Shown piece by piece: positions 20,836 to 32,963 of a stretch of DNA of 64,000 nucleotides. The notes under the pieces are model-generated. The model was not told where the DNA came from and searched no databases. It saw only the letters and a program-made list of their open reading frames with translations. The DNA is from Novosphingobium sp. B 225 (GTDB lineage: Bacteria; Pseudomonadota; Alphaproteobacteria; Sphingomonadales; Sphingomonadaceae), in the NCBI RefSeq assembly GCF_002198665.1, contig NZ_MWLM01000029.1, positions 1-64,000 on the forward strand. The letters are read 5' to 3'. The translations under genes were made by a program, and so were the position numbers. Position 1 is the stretch's first letter. Every line of letters starts with the position of its first letter.

Positions 20836-21486
20836 TCAGATGCTCTGTCCGGTCTTGGCCCAATCGGCCATAAAGCCTTCGATGCCCTTGTCGGTCAGGA
20901 CGTGCTTGACCAGCCCTTTGATCACGGCCGGCGGCGCAGTCATCACGTCGGCGCCGATCTTGGCGGCTTGAAGCACGTGGAGGCCGTGGCGGACCGAGGC
21001 GACGAGGATTTCGGTCTCGAAATCATAATTGTCATAGATCAGGCGAATGTCGCTGATCAGTTCCATCCCGTCAAAGCCGTTGTCATCGTGGCGGCCCACG
21101 AACGGCGAGACGAAAGTTGCCCCGGCTTTGGCCGCAAGCAGCGCCTGGTTGGCGGAAAAGCACAGCGTGACGTTGACCATGGTGCCGTCGCTGGTCAGCG
21201 CCTTGCAGGTTTGCAACCCGTCGATCGTAAGGGGCACCTTGATGCACACGTTGTCGGCGATCTTGCGCAGTACTTCAGCCTCGCGCATCATCCCAGCGTG
21301 ATCGAGTGCGACCACTTCGGCGCTGACCGGACCATCGACGATTCCGCAGATCTCGCGGGTCACTTCCATGAAATCGCGGCCCGATTTCATGATCAGGCTG
21401 GGATTTGTGGTAACCCCATCGAGCAGCCCGGTGGCGGCCAGCTCCTTGATGTCGGCGATTTCGGCGGTGTCGGCGAAAAATTTCAT
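20836..21486 (-). CDS. transaldolase / fructose-6-phosphate aldolase family enzyme
   Basis: 216 residues, the length of the small transaldolase (FSA/TalC) group. [15 protein letters not shown] is the usual start, GVTTNPSLI is conserved, and the Schiff-base lysine is in NVCIKVPLT. It transfers or cleaves dihydroxyacetone units in the pentose phosphate pathway. The choice between transaldolase and F6P aldolase needs a fine alignment. Upstream residues in the longer ORF to 21606 overlap the divergent priA leader and were dropped. Confidence 0.9.
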   Translation of the reverse strand: MKFFADTAEIADIKELAATGLLDGVTTNPSLIMKSGRDFMEVTREICGIVDGPVSAEVVALDHAGMMREAEVLRKIADNVCIKVPLTIDGLQTCKALTSDGTMVNVTLCFSANQALLAAKAGATFVSPFVGRHDDNGFDGMELISDIRLIYDNYDFETEILVASVRHGLHVLQAAKIGADVMTAPPAVIKGLVKHVLTDKGIEGFMADWAKTGQSI

Positions 21487-21577
21487 TGGGTCTGGCCCCC
21501 TGTAACGGATGCATCGAATCTGTCCTTCGAGCCTATACCCCGGTGACAGCGCCGCGCCACCCCATATAGGAGGTCTG

Positions 21578-23743
21578 ATGCAGCGCGTCCGACTCCTTGT
21601 GTTCAACCCGGTCCTGAACGTGCTCGATTACCGGGTGCCGCCGGGTATGGCGGTCGAGCTTGGCTCAGTCGTGCTCGCCCCGCTGGGGCCACGCCAGGTG
21701 CTTGGGATCGTGTGGGAACCAGAGCGGCTGGAAGGCACCGAAGTGCCGGATGCCAAGCTGCGCCCGCTACTGGAACTGCTGCCCGTTCCGCCCTTCCCCG
21801 CGCCGCTACGCCGCCTGATCGAATGGTGTGCAGACTATTACGTCGCGCCAATGAACGCGGTGGCGCGGATGTCGCTGGGATCGATGGCCGCGCTGCGCGG
21901 CGGCGGCACGGCAACCGAATACCGGCTGAGCGGGGTAGAGCCTGCGCGCCTGACCCCGCAGCGCGCCGCCGCTTTGGATGCGCTCCACGGCGAACAGGCC
22001 TCCATCCGCGAACTGGCGGAACTAGCCAGCGTCAGCGAAGGGGTGCTGCGCGGGATGGTGGGCGCGGGGCTGCTGGAGCCGGTCACGGTCGATCTTGACC
22101 GTCCCTACCCCCGCGCCAATCCCGATTTCGTCCAACCCCAGCTCAACCCGGACCAGCAAGCCGCCGCCGATCAATTCGTCGCGGCGGTGGAGGGGCATAC
22201 GTTCCAGCCATTCCTGCTCGACGGGGTGACCGGATCGGGCAAGACCGAATGCTATTTCGAAGCCGTCGCCCAGGCGCTGCGGCTACGCAAACAAGTGCTG
22301 GTGCTGTTGCCCGAAATCGCGCTGACCGAGAACTTCCTGCGCCGGTTCGAGGCGCGGTTCGGCACGCCGCCAGTGCTGTGGCATTCCAGCCTCAAGCAAA
22401 GCGAGCGCCGCCGCGCCTGGCGGGCAATCGTAGGCGGGCAAGCGCAGGTCGTGGTCGGCGCACGCTCGGCCTTGTTCATGCCCTACAAGGCGTTGGGGCT
22501 GATCGTCGTCGATGAAGCGCACGAAGTCAGCTTCAAGCAGGATGACGGGGTGCGCTATAACGCGCGCGATGTGGCGGTGATCCGGGCGCGGTTTGAAAGC
22601 ATCCCGGTGATCCTGGCCAGCGCCACCCCGGCGCTGGAATCGCTGCAACTGGCGGAACAGGGCACCTATACCAAAGTCGATCTGCCCGCGCGGTTCGGCG
22701 GGGCGGAGCTGCCCGATGTTCAGATCGTTGACCTGCGCGAAGAAGCCCCGCCACGCGGGCGCTGGCTTTCCCCGCGGCTGGTCAGCGAGCTCAAGGACCG
22801 GCTGCTTAAAGGTGAGCAATCACTGTTGTTCCTGAACCGGCGCGGCTATGCCCCACTGACGCTGTGCCGCCACTGCGGCTACCGGTTTCAATGCCCCAAT
22901 TGCAGCGCCTGGCTGGTCGAGCACCGGCTGTCGCGGCGGATGGCCTGCCACCACTGCGGCCACCAGGTCGGCGTGCCGGATGAATGTCCCGAATGCCACA
23001 CCGGCGATTGCCTGGTCGCTTGCGGCCCCGGGGTGGAACGGATCGCCGACGAAGTGGTCGAACTGCTGCCCGAAGCGCGGCTGGCAGTAGTGACCAGCGA
23101 CACACTCAACAGTCCGGAAAAGATCAGTGAATTCGTCGCCAAGGCCGAAGCCAAAGCGATCGACGTGATCATCGGCACGCAATTGGTGACCAAGGGTTAT
23201 CACTTTCCCGAACTGACGCTGGTTGGCGTTATCGATGCCGATCTTGGGCTGGAAGGCGGCGATCTGCGCGCGGCCGAGCGGACCTATCAGCAGGTCGCAC
23301 AGGTATCTGGCCGCGCCGGGCGCGGGGAGAAACCGGGCGAAGTTCTGATCCAGACCCGCCACCCCGAAGCTGCTGTGATCGCCGCGCTTGCCAAAGGCGA
23401 CCGCGACGCCTTCTACGCCGCCGAAACCGAAGCCCGCCGCGATGCCGGGGCGCCACCGTTCGGGCGCTGGGCGGCGATCATCGTGTCGAGCGAAGACGAG
23501 GCAGAGGCCCGCGATGCCGCCCGCGCGATCGGCGGCAAACGGCCGAACCTGCCCGATGTCATGGTGCTCGGCCCGGCTCCGGCCCCATTATCCCTGCTGC
23601 GCGGCCGGTATCGCTACCGCCTGCTGATCAACGCCCGGCGCAGCGCGCAGGTGCAGGCCGTGATCCGCGAATGGCTGGGCCAGTTCACGTTCCCCCCCGG
23701 CGTGCGGGTTGGGGTGGATATCGATCCGTACAGTTTTGTTTAG
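21578..23743 (+). CDS. priA: primosomal protein N' (replication restart helicase)
   Basis: 721 residues. The N-terminal 3'-DNA-binding domain starts [19 protein letters not shown]. Walker A is GVTGSGKTE (near 215-223) and the DEAH box is VVDEAHE (near 310). The zinc-binding insert has paired cysteines ([13 protein letters not shown] ... CHHCGHQ ... CPECHTGDC). It restarts stalled forks by loading the replisome. ATG at 21578 follows TAGGAGG closely. The longer in-frame start at 21509 lies over the divergent aldolase gene's promoter and was rejected. Confidence 0.96.
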   Translation: MQRVRLLVFNPVLNVLDYRVPPGMAVELGSVVLAPLGPRQVLGIVWEPERLEGTEVPDAKLRPLLELLPVPPFPAPLRRLIEWCADYYVAPMNAVARMSLGSMAALRGGGTATEYRLSGVEPARLTPQRAAALDALHGEQASIRELAELASVSEGVLRGMVGAGLLEPVTVDLDRPYPRANPDFVQPQLNPDQQAAADQFVAAVEGHTFQPFLLDGVTGSGKTECYFEAVAQALRLRKQVLVLLPEIALTENFLRRFEARFGTPPVLWHSSLKQSERRRAWRAIVGGQAQVVVGARSALFMPYKALGLIVVDEAHEVSFKQDDGVRYNARDVAVIRARFESIPVILASATPALESLQLAEQGTYTKVDLPARFGGAELPDVQIVDLREEAPPRGRWLSPRLVSELKDRLLKGEQSLLFLNRRGYAPLTLCRHCGYRFQCPNCSAWLVEHRLSRRMACHHCGHQVGVPDECPECHTGDCLVACGPGVERIADEVVELLPEARLAVVTSDTLNSPEKISEFVAKAEAKAIDVIIGTQLVTKGYHFPELTLVGVIDADLGLEGGDLRAAERTYQQVAQVSGRAGRGEKPGEVLIQTRHPEAAVIAALAKGDRDAFYAAETEARRDAGAPPFGRWAAIIVSSEDEAEARDAARAIGGKRPNLPDVMVLGPAPAPLSLLRGRYRYRLLINARRSAQVQAVIREWLGQFTFPPGVRVGVDIDPYSFV

Positions 23744-24234
23744 AGCAAGGCCGCCGCTTGCAGCAGTCGGTTGCCGTGGTCGGTCTCTTCCTTGCCGTTA
23801 AGCCGGAACAGCCGCGCGGCTTCGGCGTTGTCGGTTGCAACGGCCCATTTCTCGTACAGCGCCTCACCGCCGAATTCGCCCTGGGCGAGTCCTTTCAGTG
23901 CTTCCGCCGTCACCGGGGCAAAGGGGGCCCCGCCGTCCTGCAAATACGGGTTGTCTTCCGCCAGCGGGGGGAAGAAATCCTCGCCGCTGATTGCCTTCAC
24001 CGCCAGGGCCGCGCGCTGGGCGTGGAGGAATTCTTCGCGGCCGTTGGCATGCAGCAGGTCGCGCACAGCGGCGTTGTCGGTCCCCTCGGCGGTCTTGTAG
24101 TAGAGCGTCATCGCGGCTGCTTCGGTCAGCGCCAGGACTTTGACGTCCAGCACAGTTGGCGCGGTTACCGCTCCGATATGGGCAAAGGCATCCCGCAAGG
24201 TGGCAGGGGCGCCTTGCGGCAGGGGCATGGTCAT
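23740..24234 (-). CDS. ferritin-like domain protein
   Basis: 164 residues, four-helix-bundle pattern with two ExxH motifs: EEFLHAQ and EETDHGN, each preceded by a helix bearing a Glu (ALTEAAAMTLYYK; GEFGGEALYEKW). This is the diiron site of rubrerythrin/ferritin-like proteins. It may store iron or handle peroxides; no rubredoxin cysteines are present. The start overlaps the CPBP protease stop by ATGA, so the two are co-translated. It overlaps the convergent priA by 4 bp. Confidence 0.78.
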   Translation of the reverse strand: MTMPLPQGAPATLRDAFAHIGAVTAPTVLDVKVLALTEAAAMTLYYKTAEGTDNAAVRDLLHANGREEFLHAQRAALAVKAISGEDFFPPLAEDNPYLQDGGAPFAPVTAEALKGLAQGEFGGEALYEKWAVATDNAEAARLFRLNGKEETDHGNRLLQAAALL

Positions 24235-25130
24235 TCGGTCTCTCCCGTCGTTTGCCCCAGCTTGCGCTGCCAGAGCGGCGCGATCAAGCCGTGCCGGATA
24301 ATCCCCACCCGCAGCAAGTAGAGCCCGGCAAGCGTTGCCACAACCAGCGCAGGGACCGAAGCCTCCAACCCAAAGGCACCGCCATTGAGCCAGACCGGGC
24401 CCGAGAAGCTGGTCCGCAGCAATCCTTCCGGCGCGTCCCCGCCCGATACCGGGACTGAAAAGACCCAGCCCTGGGTAAAGTTCCAGGCGGCGTGGATCCC
24501 CGCCGCCAGCCACAGTCGCCGGGTGACCATATAGGCCGCGCCGAGCAGGATTCCGGCTTCAACCGCAATCGCAAAGGCGGCGAACCAGGTCGCATCGGGA
24601 TTGCCGATATGGGCCAGCCCGAAGAAAGCGCTGGTCAAGGCCAGCGCCGCCCAGGTGCCAAGCAGGTTTTCCAGCTGGCGAAAGGCAATCCCGCGGAATA
24701 GCAGTTCCTCAAACAAGCCGGATATGATCGCCATGGACAGCATGCCCCACAGGTTGCCAATCCCGCCGCGCAACCCCTCGATCTGCATGCCCCCTGCTAG
24801 CACAGCGGTGAGTGCAGCAGCGCTGAACACGGCAAATCCGATCCCCAGCCCTTGGGCCAGTTCCGTGCCCGCGCCAGCAAATGCAAATTCCACATCGTCG
24901 CGCAGTTCAACCCGGCGCTGGAACAGCTTGTAGAGCCAGATGGTCAGTGCGCACCCTGCCAGGATCACCAGGGGCTGAAGCGGGCTGCGGTGCAGTATCT
25001 CCGGCCGACCACCTATGATCGCCGTTGCCAGATAGAGCACGGAGAAAGCCACAAACCCCAGCACCAGCAGGGTCAATGGAAACCGCAAGACCCGCAAGGC
25101 AAGCGGTTGGTCGGGCTTGATCACACTCAT
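24231..25130 (-). CDS. CPBP family intramembrane glutamic endopeptidase
   Basis: 299 residues with about seven membrane segments. The catalytic EExxxR motif appears as FEELLFRG, followed by the FFGLAHIGNP histidine motif and a third conserved helix with HAAWNFTQG. Bacterial CPBP proteases process or protect peptides (for example bacteriocins) or act in membrane stress. Its Shine-Dalgarno AAGGGA lies inside one arm of a 16-bp palindrome just upstream. The downstream partner is the ferritin-like protein. Confidence 0.86.
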   Translation of the reverse strand: MSVIKPDQPLALRVLRFPLTLLVLGFVAFSVLYLATAIIGGRPEILHRSPLQPLVILAGCALTIWLYKLFQRRVELRDDVEFAFAGAGTELAQGLGIGFAVFSAAALTAVLAGGMQIEGLRGGIGNLWGMLSMAIISGLFEELLFRGIAFRQLENLLGTWAALALTSAFFGLAHIGNPDATWFAAFAIAVEAGILLGAAYMVTRRLWLAAGIHAAWNFTQGWVFSVPVSGGDAPEGLLRTSFSGPVWLNGGAFGLEASVPALVVATLAGLYLLRVGIIRHGLIAPLWQRKLGQTTGETE

Positions 25131-25136
25131 TCGTCA

Positions 25137-25176
25137 ATTCCCTTACTGTATTATAAAGCCAATACAGTAAGGGAAT
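25137..25176. promoter_or_regulatory. 40-bp near-perfect palindrome upstream of CPBP protease gene
   Basis: Arms ATTCCCTTACTGTATT (25137-25152) and its exact reverse complement (25161-25176) flank an 8-bp centre. On the minus strand it contains a TATAAT hexamer (25155-25150) and the AAGGGA ribosome-binding site of the CPBP gene (start 25130). It may be an operator for a dimeric regulator. As RNA it would also be a hairpin hiding the ribosome-binding site. It could double as a terminator for ada, which lies upstream, but there is no U-run. Confidence 0.65.
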
Positions 25177-25182
25177 ACCAAG

Positions 25183-26241
25183 TCAATCGCCCAGGTTCAG
25201 CACCGCGCCTTCCTTTTCCAGCAACCTGCGCTTGATCTCGAGGCCCCAGGCATAGCCGCCCAGCCCGCCGCCGGTGCGGATCACCCGGTGGCACGGGATC
25301 AGCACTGAAACATGGTTGGAACCATTGGCACTGCCCGCCGCGCGCACCGCCTTGGGATTGCCTGCCGCCGCCGCCAATTCGGCGTAAGTGCGGGTTTCTC
25401 CCAGTGGGATCTTGCGCAGTTCGCGCCACACCGCTTCCTGAAAGGCAGTGCCCTTCACATCGATCGGAATGTGCGCAAAATCGCCGGGTGCTTCGACTGC
25501 GGCGACCACATCGGCCAGCAGCTTTGCAAAGTCCTCTCCGCCTTCAACCAGCTCGGCCTGCCCAAACCGCTGTTCCAGCGCTTCGCGGCCTTCATTGAAG
25601 GAGAGGCGGCACACGCCCTTGTCGCTCGCGGCGACCAGCATCTGCCCCAGACTGGTTGGCACCGCTGCCCAATGGATTGTTACCCCCTTGCCCCCGTTGG
25701 CCCAAGCCGATGGCGTCATGCCCAGTCGCTCCTTGTTCGCATCATAGAACCGCGACGGCGCTGAATAGCCCGCCGCATAGATTGCCGGGGTAACCTGCCC
25801 CTCTCCGGTCAGTGCCTCCTTGGCCCGCTCGGCCATCAGGGCGCGGGCATAGGCGGCGGGGGACAGGCCGGTGTGGCGGGTGAAGACCCGCTGGAAATGG
25901 CTCGGCGAATAGCCGGTCTCTGCCGCGAGCGCGGCCAGCGCCAGCGGCTGCTCTGCCGCCTTGATCGCTGCGATCGCGCTCAGCACCGCGCGCTCATCCC
26001 GGCTGACATCGTCGGGGCAGCAGCGCTTGCACGGCCGCAGCCCTGCCGCCCGCGCAGCGCCGCCATCGGCAAAGAACCGCACGTTCTCCCGCTTTGGATG
26101 CCGCGCCGGACATGATGGACGACAATAGATTCCTGTCGACAGAACCCCCGATACAAACCGTCCGTCAAACGCCCGGTCGCGTGCCAGAGCGGCTTGCCAG
26201 CACAGGTCATCATCGAGCGGTTCGGTCATTGTCTCAGTCAT
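25183..26241 (-). CDS. ada: bifunctional Ada: DNA repair methyltransferase and transcriptional regulator
   Basis: 352 residues in three parts. The N-terminal zinc domain carries Cys40, Cys44, Cys71 and Cys74 (GIYCRPSC ... PCKRCC), matching E. coli Cys38/42/69/72; Cys40 would take methyl from phosphotriesters. The AraC-type DNA-binding domain follows (about 85-180). The C-terminal O6-alkylguanine transferase domain has the LIPCHRVI active site. It repairs methylated DNA and, once methylated, activates adaptive-response genes. No alkB or alkA is adjacent. Confidence 0.95.
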   Translation of the reverse strand: MTETMTEPLDDDLCWQAALARDRAFDGRFVSGVLSTGIYCRPSCPARHPKRENVRFFADGGAARAAGLRPCKRCCPDDVSRDERAVLSAIAAIKAAEQPLALAALAAETGYSPSHFQRVFTRHTGLSPAAYARALMAERAKEALTGEGQVTPAIYAAGYSAPSRFYDANKERLGMTPSAWANGGKGVTIHWAAVPTSLGQMLVAASDKGVCRLSFNEGREALEQRFGQAELVEGGEDFAKLLADVVAAVEAPGDFAHIPIDVKGTAFQEAVWRELRKIPLGETRTYAELAAAAGNPKAVRAAGSANGSNHVSVLIPCHRVIRTGGGLGGYAWGLEIKRRLLEKEGAVLNLGD

Positions 26242-26307
26242 GGCATGGCTCCTTATGGAAGCAAGCCATAAGCAAAACAGACGCCCATCGCGTCCCGCGC
26301 CTTGCGC

Positions 26308-27033
26308 TCAAAGCAGATCGAGCAGTCGAAGCCCCAAGGTCCAGGCATCCCCCGGCCAGCGCGCTGAAAGATAGTTCCCGTCCTGCACAACAAAGCCGTC
26401 CTGCGGGTGCGCCGCATCGGCATAGCGGGGCAGGACCGGACCGGTTTCAAATCGGCCACCGGGGCGGATCAGGCGGCGCACTTCGTTTTCGACGCTTTCG
26501 GGATAGGTCTGATAGTGGCCTGGCATAGCGGACCGGGTCAACCGCACCGCCACTCCCTCCATGATCCGGGTCAATGCCGTGGTGGTTTTACCCGCCAACA
26601 CCCCGGCACGGGCGAGCGGCAATACCCCGTGGCACACCGCGCTGACCGGCTGGTCCGCCGCGAAAGCCGCCCGCGCCAGACGGTGGACTTCGGCTGATTC
26701 GCAGTAACTCTTCATGCCCGGCGCGTGCCCGCCGGGAAAATGCAGTGCGGCATAGTCACCGGCCTGCGCCTGATCCCAGCGGATCGGTTCCATGAAGGCC
26801 GGATGCGCCGCCATCGCTGCATAGGCCGCGATTGCCTCTTCCCGCGCCCTGAGCGACCGCGCCAGCCAGGGCAGTCCTTCACCTGTCAGCGTCACCGGAT
26901 CGCAAGCCGCAGGCATGCCGGTCTCGCTCGCAAACACCACCTCATGCCCGGCGCGGGTCCAGACCAGCCAGGGAAAGGCAACCTCGGTGGGATCAAAATC
27001 GGTCTGAGGCAGAATAATGAGGATGCGGGACAT
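26308..27033 (-). CDS. DJ-1/PfpI family type 1 glutamine amidotransferase-like protein
   Basis: 241 residues. The nucleophile elbow is VSAVCHGVLPLA, and an upstream acid-bearing loop is LHFPGGHAPGM. These belong to the PfpI/Hsp31-like branch of the class I glutamine amidotransferase fold, whose members act as chaperones, deglycases or isocyanide hydratases. Which one applies here is open. The start lies one base from the stop of the upstream dienelactone hydrolase gene, so they form an operon. Confidence 0.84.
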   Translation of the reverse strand: MSRILIILPQTDFDPTEVAFPWLVWTRAGHEVVFASETGMPAACDPVTLTGEGLPWLARSLRAREEAIAAYAAMAAHPAFMEPIRWDQAQAGDYAALHFPGGHAPGMKSYCESAEVHRLARAAFAADQPVSAVCHGVLPLARAGVLAGKTTTALTRIMEGVAVRLTRSAMPGHYQTYPESVENEVRRLIRPGGRFETGPVLPRYADAAHPQDGFVVQDGNYLSARWPGDAWTLGLRLLDLL

Positions 27034-27034
27034 G

Positions 27035-27730
27035 CTATCCCCCCAGCGCCCTGAACAGCATCAAGGTCCGCTCCTTTGCCAGATCGGCGCTTTCAGGGTG
27101 CCAGTCCTTGCGACGGTCGGAATTAAAGCCGTGGCCAGCCTCATAGATAAAGTGCTGCGCGGTGGGATGCCCTTTGGCAATCAAAGCTTCGACAGGCTCG
27201 ATCGGCACCAGCGAATCATAGCGTCCGAAATGGGCGATCGTCGCGCAGCGCGGTGCTTCATCGGCAAAGCGGGTGGCGATCAGTCCGCCGTAATAGCAAC
27301 TGGCTGCAGCGATATCATCGCAGGTCTGCGCCATGCGCCAGGCGACCGAGCCGCCGAAGCAATAGCCGACGATGAACAGCGGCCCGCCCCCGATTTCACT
27401 GAAACGCGCTTTCAGCCAGGCGATCACCCGGCGGGTATCGTCCAGCCCCTGTTCCCAATCGTGTTCGTCCCGCGCGATCTGCACCGCACGTTCCCAGTCG
27501 GCCCCGGAATAGCCCAGCGCGCAGCCGGGCTCGATTCGTTCAAACAGGCCGGGGCTGATTACTTCATAGCCATCTTCGGCATATTCATCGCACAACTCGC
27601 GGATATGATCGGTCACCCCGAAAATTTCCTGCACCAGCACCAGCCCGCCGCGCCGCTCGCCCGCCGGGACGGCATGATAGCATGGCATCTCGAAGCCATC
27701 GGCCATTGTGATCTTGATCGTTTCGCCCAT
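27035..27730 (-). CDS. dienelactone hydrolase family protein
   Basis: 231 residues, alpha/beta hydrolase. The nucleophile is a cysteine in VGYCFGGS, typical of dienelactone hydrolases. The Asp is in the FGRYDSLVP region and the His in YEAGHGFN. It hydrolyses lactones or related esters. With no chlorocatechol genes nearby, a role in general ester metabolism is more likely. It is transcribed together with the PfpI-like gene and divergent from the ATP synthase operon. Confidence 0.88.
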   Translation of the reverse strand: MGETIKITMADGFEMPCYHAVPAGERRGGLVLVQEIFGVTDHIRELCDEYAEDGYEVISPGLFERIEPGCALGYSGADWERAVQIARDEHDWEQGLDDTRRVIAWLKARFSEIGGGPLFIVGYCFGGSVAWRMAQTCDDIAAASCYYGGLIATRFADEAPRCATIAHFGRYDSLVPIEPVEALIAKGHPTAQHFIYEAGHGFNSDRRKDWHPESADLAKERTLMLFRALGG

Positions 27731-27895
27731 CAGCTGCCGTCCTAGAATACCCGTGGGGAAATCACCTTGTCGGTGAATTCAACCAACACCAGCCCGTTCC
27801 ACCTGCCCGGCCTCCCGCTGAAGGCGCCCTGTGACTGGCCAGGCAGGTGGAGCCAGCCGGTGTTGCCAACTTTTCCAAAAGCACCCTGCCCCACC

Positions 27896-27923
27896 TTGCA
27901 TCGCAGCACAATCATGCTATGCG
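27896..27923 (+). promoter_or_regulatory. candidate promoter of the atpHAGDC operon
   Basis: TTGCAT (27896-27901), a 16-bp spacer and TATGCG (27918-27923) lie about 80 bp before atpH. The surrounding 273-bp gap (27731-28003) between divergent genes holds no ORF I would accept. The assignment is by resemblance to sigma-70 hexamers only. Confidence 0.45.
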
Positions 27924-28003
27924 CGCCCCCGTCTCAAGGGGCGAAGACAAGTCAGGCTTGTCACCCGCCCCGCCAACGCATTCGATGCAAGGAACCAAGG
28001 CGC

Positions 28004-28558
28004 GTGGATAATTCCGGCGGCATTACAGCGAGTTTGCAAGGGCGTTACGCCTCTGCATTGTTTGACCTGGCCAGCGAAGGCGGCAAGGTTGCTGCCGTCG
28101 AATCTGATCTGAATGCGCTGGGCGCGGCCATTGCCGAAAGCGCCGATCTGGCCGCACTGATTCGCAACCCGCGCGTTACGCGTGACGCCGCCGGCAGCGC
28201 CATGACCGCCGTGGGCAAGCTGTTCAAGGTCTCTCCGCTAACCCAGAACTTCCTTGGCGTGCTGGCCGAAAATCGCCGACTGGCCGCGCTGCCCGATGTG
28301 GTTCGCGCCTTCAGCACTATCGCCGCCGCTGCCCGCGGTGAAGTCAGCGCCGAAGTCACTTCCGCTCACCCCCTGTCCGCCGCCCAGCTCAAGACGCTCG
28401 CCGAAAAGCTGAAAGCGCGCGAAGGCAAGGACGTGAAGCTTACTTCCAAGGTCGATCCCGAATTGCTCGGCGGCCTCGTCGTCAGGATCGGTTCGACCCA
28501 GATCGACAGCTCGATCCGTACCCGTTTGAACACTCTCGCTAACGCGATGAAAGGCTGA
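28004..28558 (+). CDS. atpH: ATP synthase F1 subunit delta
   Basis: 184 residues. The N-terminal helical domain ([13 protein letters not shown]) and the C-terminal [27 protein letters not shown] motif are those of the delta/OSCP subunit, which links F1 to the peripheral stalk. The start is GTG at 28004, preceded by AAGG. A longer ORF from 27767 has no family similarity upstream and crosses the promoter. It is immediately followed by atpA. Confidence 0.93.
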   Translation: MDNSGGITASLQGRYASALFDLASEGGKVAAVESDLNALGAAIAESADLAALIRNPRVTRDAAGSAMTAVGKLFKVSPLTQNFLGVLAENRRLAALPDVVRAFSTIAAAARGEVSAEVTSAHPLSAAQLKTLAEKLKAREGKDVKLTSKVDPELLGGLVVRIGSTQIDSSIRTRLNTLANAMKG

Positions 28559-30091
<1,533 letters not shown>

Positions 30092-30114
30092 TCCGATTGA
30101 AGGGGTAAGGCTAG

Positions 30115-30990
30115 ATGGCCTCGCTTAAGGAACTCAAAGGGCGGATCAACTCGGTCAAATCGACCCAGAAGATCACCAAGGCCAAGCAGATGGTCGCAGC
30201 TGCCAAGCTGCGCCGGGCCCAGGCCAATGCCGAAGCCGCGCGTCCCTATGCCGCGCGGCTGGCGGAAGTGATGGGCTCGATCGCCAGCAAGGTCGTGGTC
30301 AGCGAAAACAGCCCCAAGCTGCTCGCTGGCACCGGCAAGGATCAGGTTCACCTGCTGGTCGTCGCCAACTCGGACAAGGGTCTGTGCGGCGCGTTCAATT
30401 CGAACATCGTCAAGGCGGCGATCCTTGCAGCCAAGGACCTGCAGGCGCAGGGCAAGACCGTGCTGTTCTACCTCGTCGGCCGCAAGGGCCGTGCGGTGAT
30501 CCGCCGGAACTACCCCAACGCGATCCTCGCCAGTTTCGACACCACTGACGTGCGCGAACCCGGCTTTGCCGAAGCGGAAAAGATCGCTGCCGAACTGGTC
30601 TCGCTGTATGAAGCGGGCAAGTTTGACGTCGCGCATCTGTTCTATGCCAAGTTCAAGAGCGCGCTGGCTCAGGATCCGACCCAGCTCCAGATCATCCCCG
30701 TTCCTGCCCCCAAGGCGGTTGCGGCCGATACCGGCGCAGTGGTGGAATATGAGCCTGAGGAAGAAGCGATCCTGGCTGAACTGCTGCCGCGCTATCTGCG
30801 CACCCAGCTGTTCGGCGCGCTGCTGGAAAACCAGGCCAGCGAACAGGGCGCATCGATGACCGCGATGGACAATGCCACGCGCAACGCGGGCGAGCTGATC
30901 AACAAGCTGACCATCCAGTACAACCGCAGCCGTCAGGCCGCGATTACGACTGAACTGATTGAAATTATCGCTGGCGCGGAAGCGCTCTAA
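30115..30990 (+). CDS. atpG: ATP synthase F1 subunit gamma
   Basis: 291 residues, the rotor shaft of F1. The N-terminus [32 protein letters not shown] is replaced here by its key words [16 protein letters not shown], and the C-terminal helix [19 protein letters not shown] is intact. Both form the coiled coil that turns inside the alpha/beta ring. 23 bp after atpA. Confidence 0.96.
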   Translation: MASLKELKGRINSVKSTQKITKAKQMVAAAKLRRAQANAEAARPYAARLAEVMGSIASKVVVSENSPKLLAGTGKDQVHLLVVANSDKGLCGAFNSNIVKAAILAAKDLQAQGKTVLFYLVGRKGRAVIRRNYPNAILASFDTTDVREPGFAEAEKIAAELVSLYEAGKFDVAHLFYAKFKSALAQDPTQLQIIPVPAPKAVAADTGAVVEYEPEEEAILAELLPRYLRTQLFGALLENQASEQGASMTAMDNATRNAGELINKLTIQYNRSRQAAITTELIEIIAGAEAL

Positions 30991-32487
<1,497 letters not shown>

Positions 32488-32496
32488 GCACCTAAG

Positions 32497-32630
32497 CCCC
32501 CTCTTCTTCAGAGGAGGGGGTTGAGGGTGGTGGCGGTTTACACCGGCGTCACCTATGGTCGCAGCACCACACCGTTGCGACTGGGCAGCACGCTCCCACG
32601 TCTCACTGCCCCTCCTCTGAAGCGGAGGGG
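32497..32630. repeat. hairpin-ended inverted-repeat element inside the atp operon
   Basis: The left end (32497-32520, CCCCCTC...GAGGAGGGGG) and right end (32609-32630) are inverted copies of each other, and each also folds on itself (CCTCCTCTGAAG-type arms). This is the CCTCCCC dispersed family in diverged form. It separates atpD from atpC, and the atpC ribosome-binding site (AAAGGA, 32631-32636) directly abuts its right end. It could attenuate or stabilise the operon mRNA. Confidence 0.7.
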
Positions 32631-32644
32631 AAAGGAAAGTAAAG

Positions 32645-32902
32645 ATGGCTCTGCACTTCGAACTCGTAACCCCCGCCCGGCTCGTCCGTTCGGAAGACGT
32701 CCATATGGTGGTCGTCCCCGGCGCCGAGGGTGAATTCGGCGTGCTCGAAGGCCACGCGCCGTTCATGTCGACCGTCCGCGACGGCGCGATCAAGGTCTAT
32801 CGCACCGAAAATGGCCAGCCGGAAGAAATCCAGGTCCAGGGCGGTTTCGCCGAAGTGGGCGCGAACGGGCTGACCGTGCTGGCCGAACACGTCGAGGGCT
32901 GA
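32645..32902 (+). CDS. atpC: ATP synthase F1 subunit epsilon, short form
   Basis: 85 residues. The N-terminal beta-sandwich is complete ([40 protein letters not shown]) and the protein stops right after it. The C-terminal two-helix domain that inhibits ATP hydrolysis in E. coli epsilon (about 50 more residues) is absent. No frameshift is visible: the stop is followed within 30 bp by a terminator. A short epsilon fits alphaproteobacteria, which use a separate zeta inhibitor. Confidence 0.93.
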   Translation: MALHFELVTPARLVRSEDVHMVVVPGAEGEFGVLEGHAPFMSTVRDGAIKVYRTENGQPEEIQVQGGFAEVGANGLTVLAEHVEG

Positions 32903-32920
32903 ACCGGCATCCAGCCGTGA

Positions 32921-32958
32921 AACGAACAAGGCGGTCCTGCGGGGCCGCCTTTTCGTTT
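32921..32958 (+). terminator. rho-independent terminator of the atp operon
   Basis: AAGGCGG (32928-32934) pairs with CCGCCTT (32945-32951), extended by CGAA/TTCG on the outside and CC/GG inside, and is followed by TTTTCGTTT. It lies 20-50 bp after the atpC stop and just before the end of the convergent sulfatase-fold gene. Confidence 0.82.
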
Positions 32959-32963
32959 GGTTA

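Noticed and set aside
25137..25176. LexA (SOS) box reading of the TACTGTAT...ATACAGTA palindrome
   Set aside because: It resembles the E. coli LexA site, but alphaproteobacterial LexA uses GTTC/GAAC direct repeats, and the 8-bp centre is too long for the CTGT-N8-ACAG spacing.
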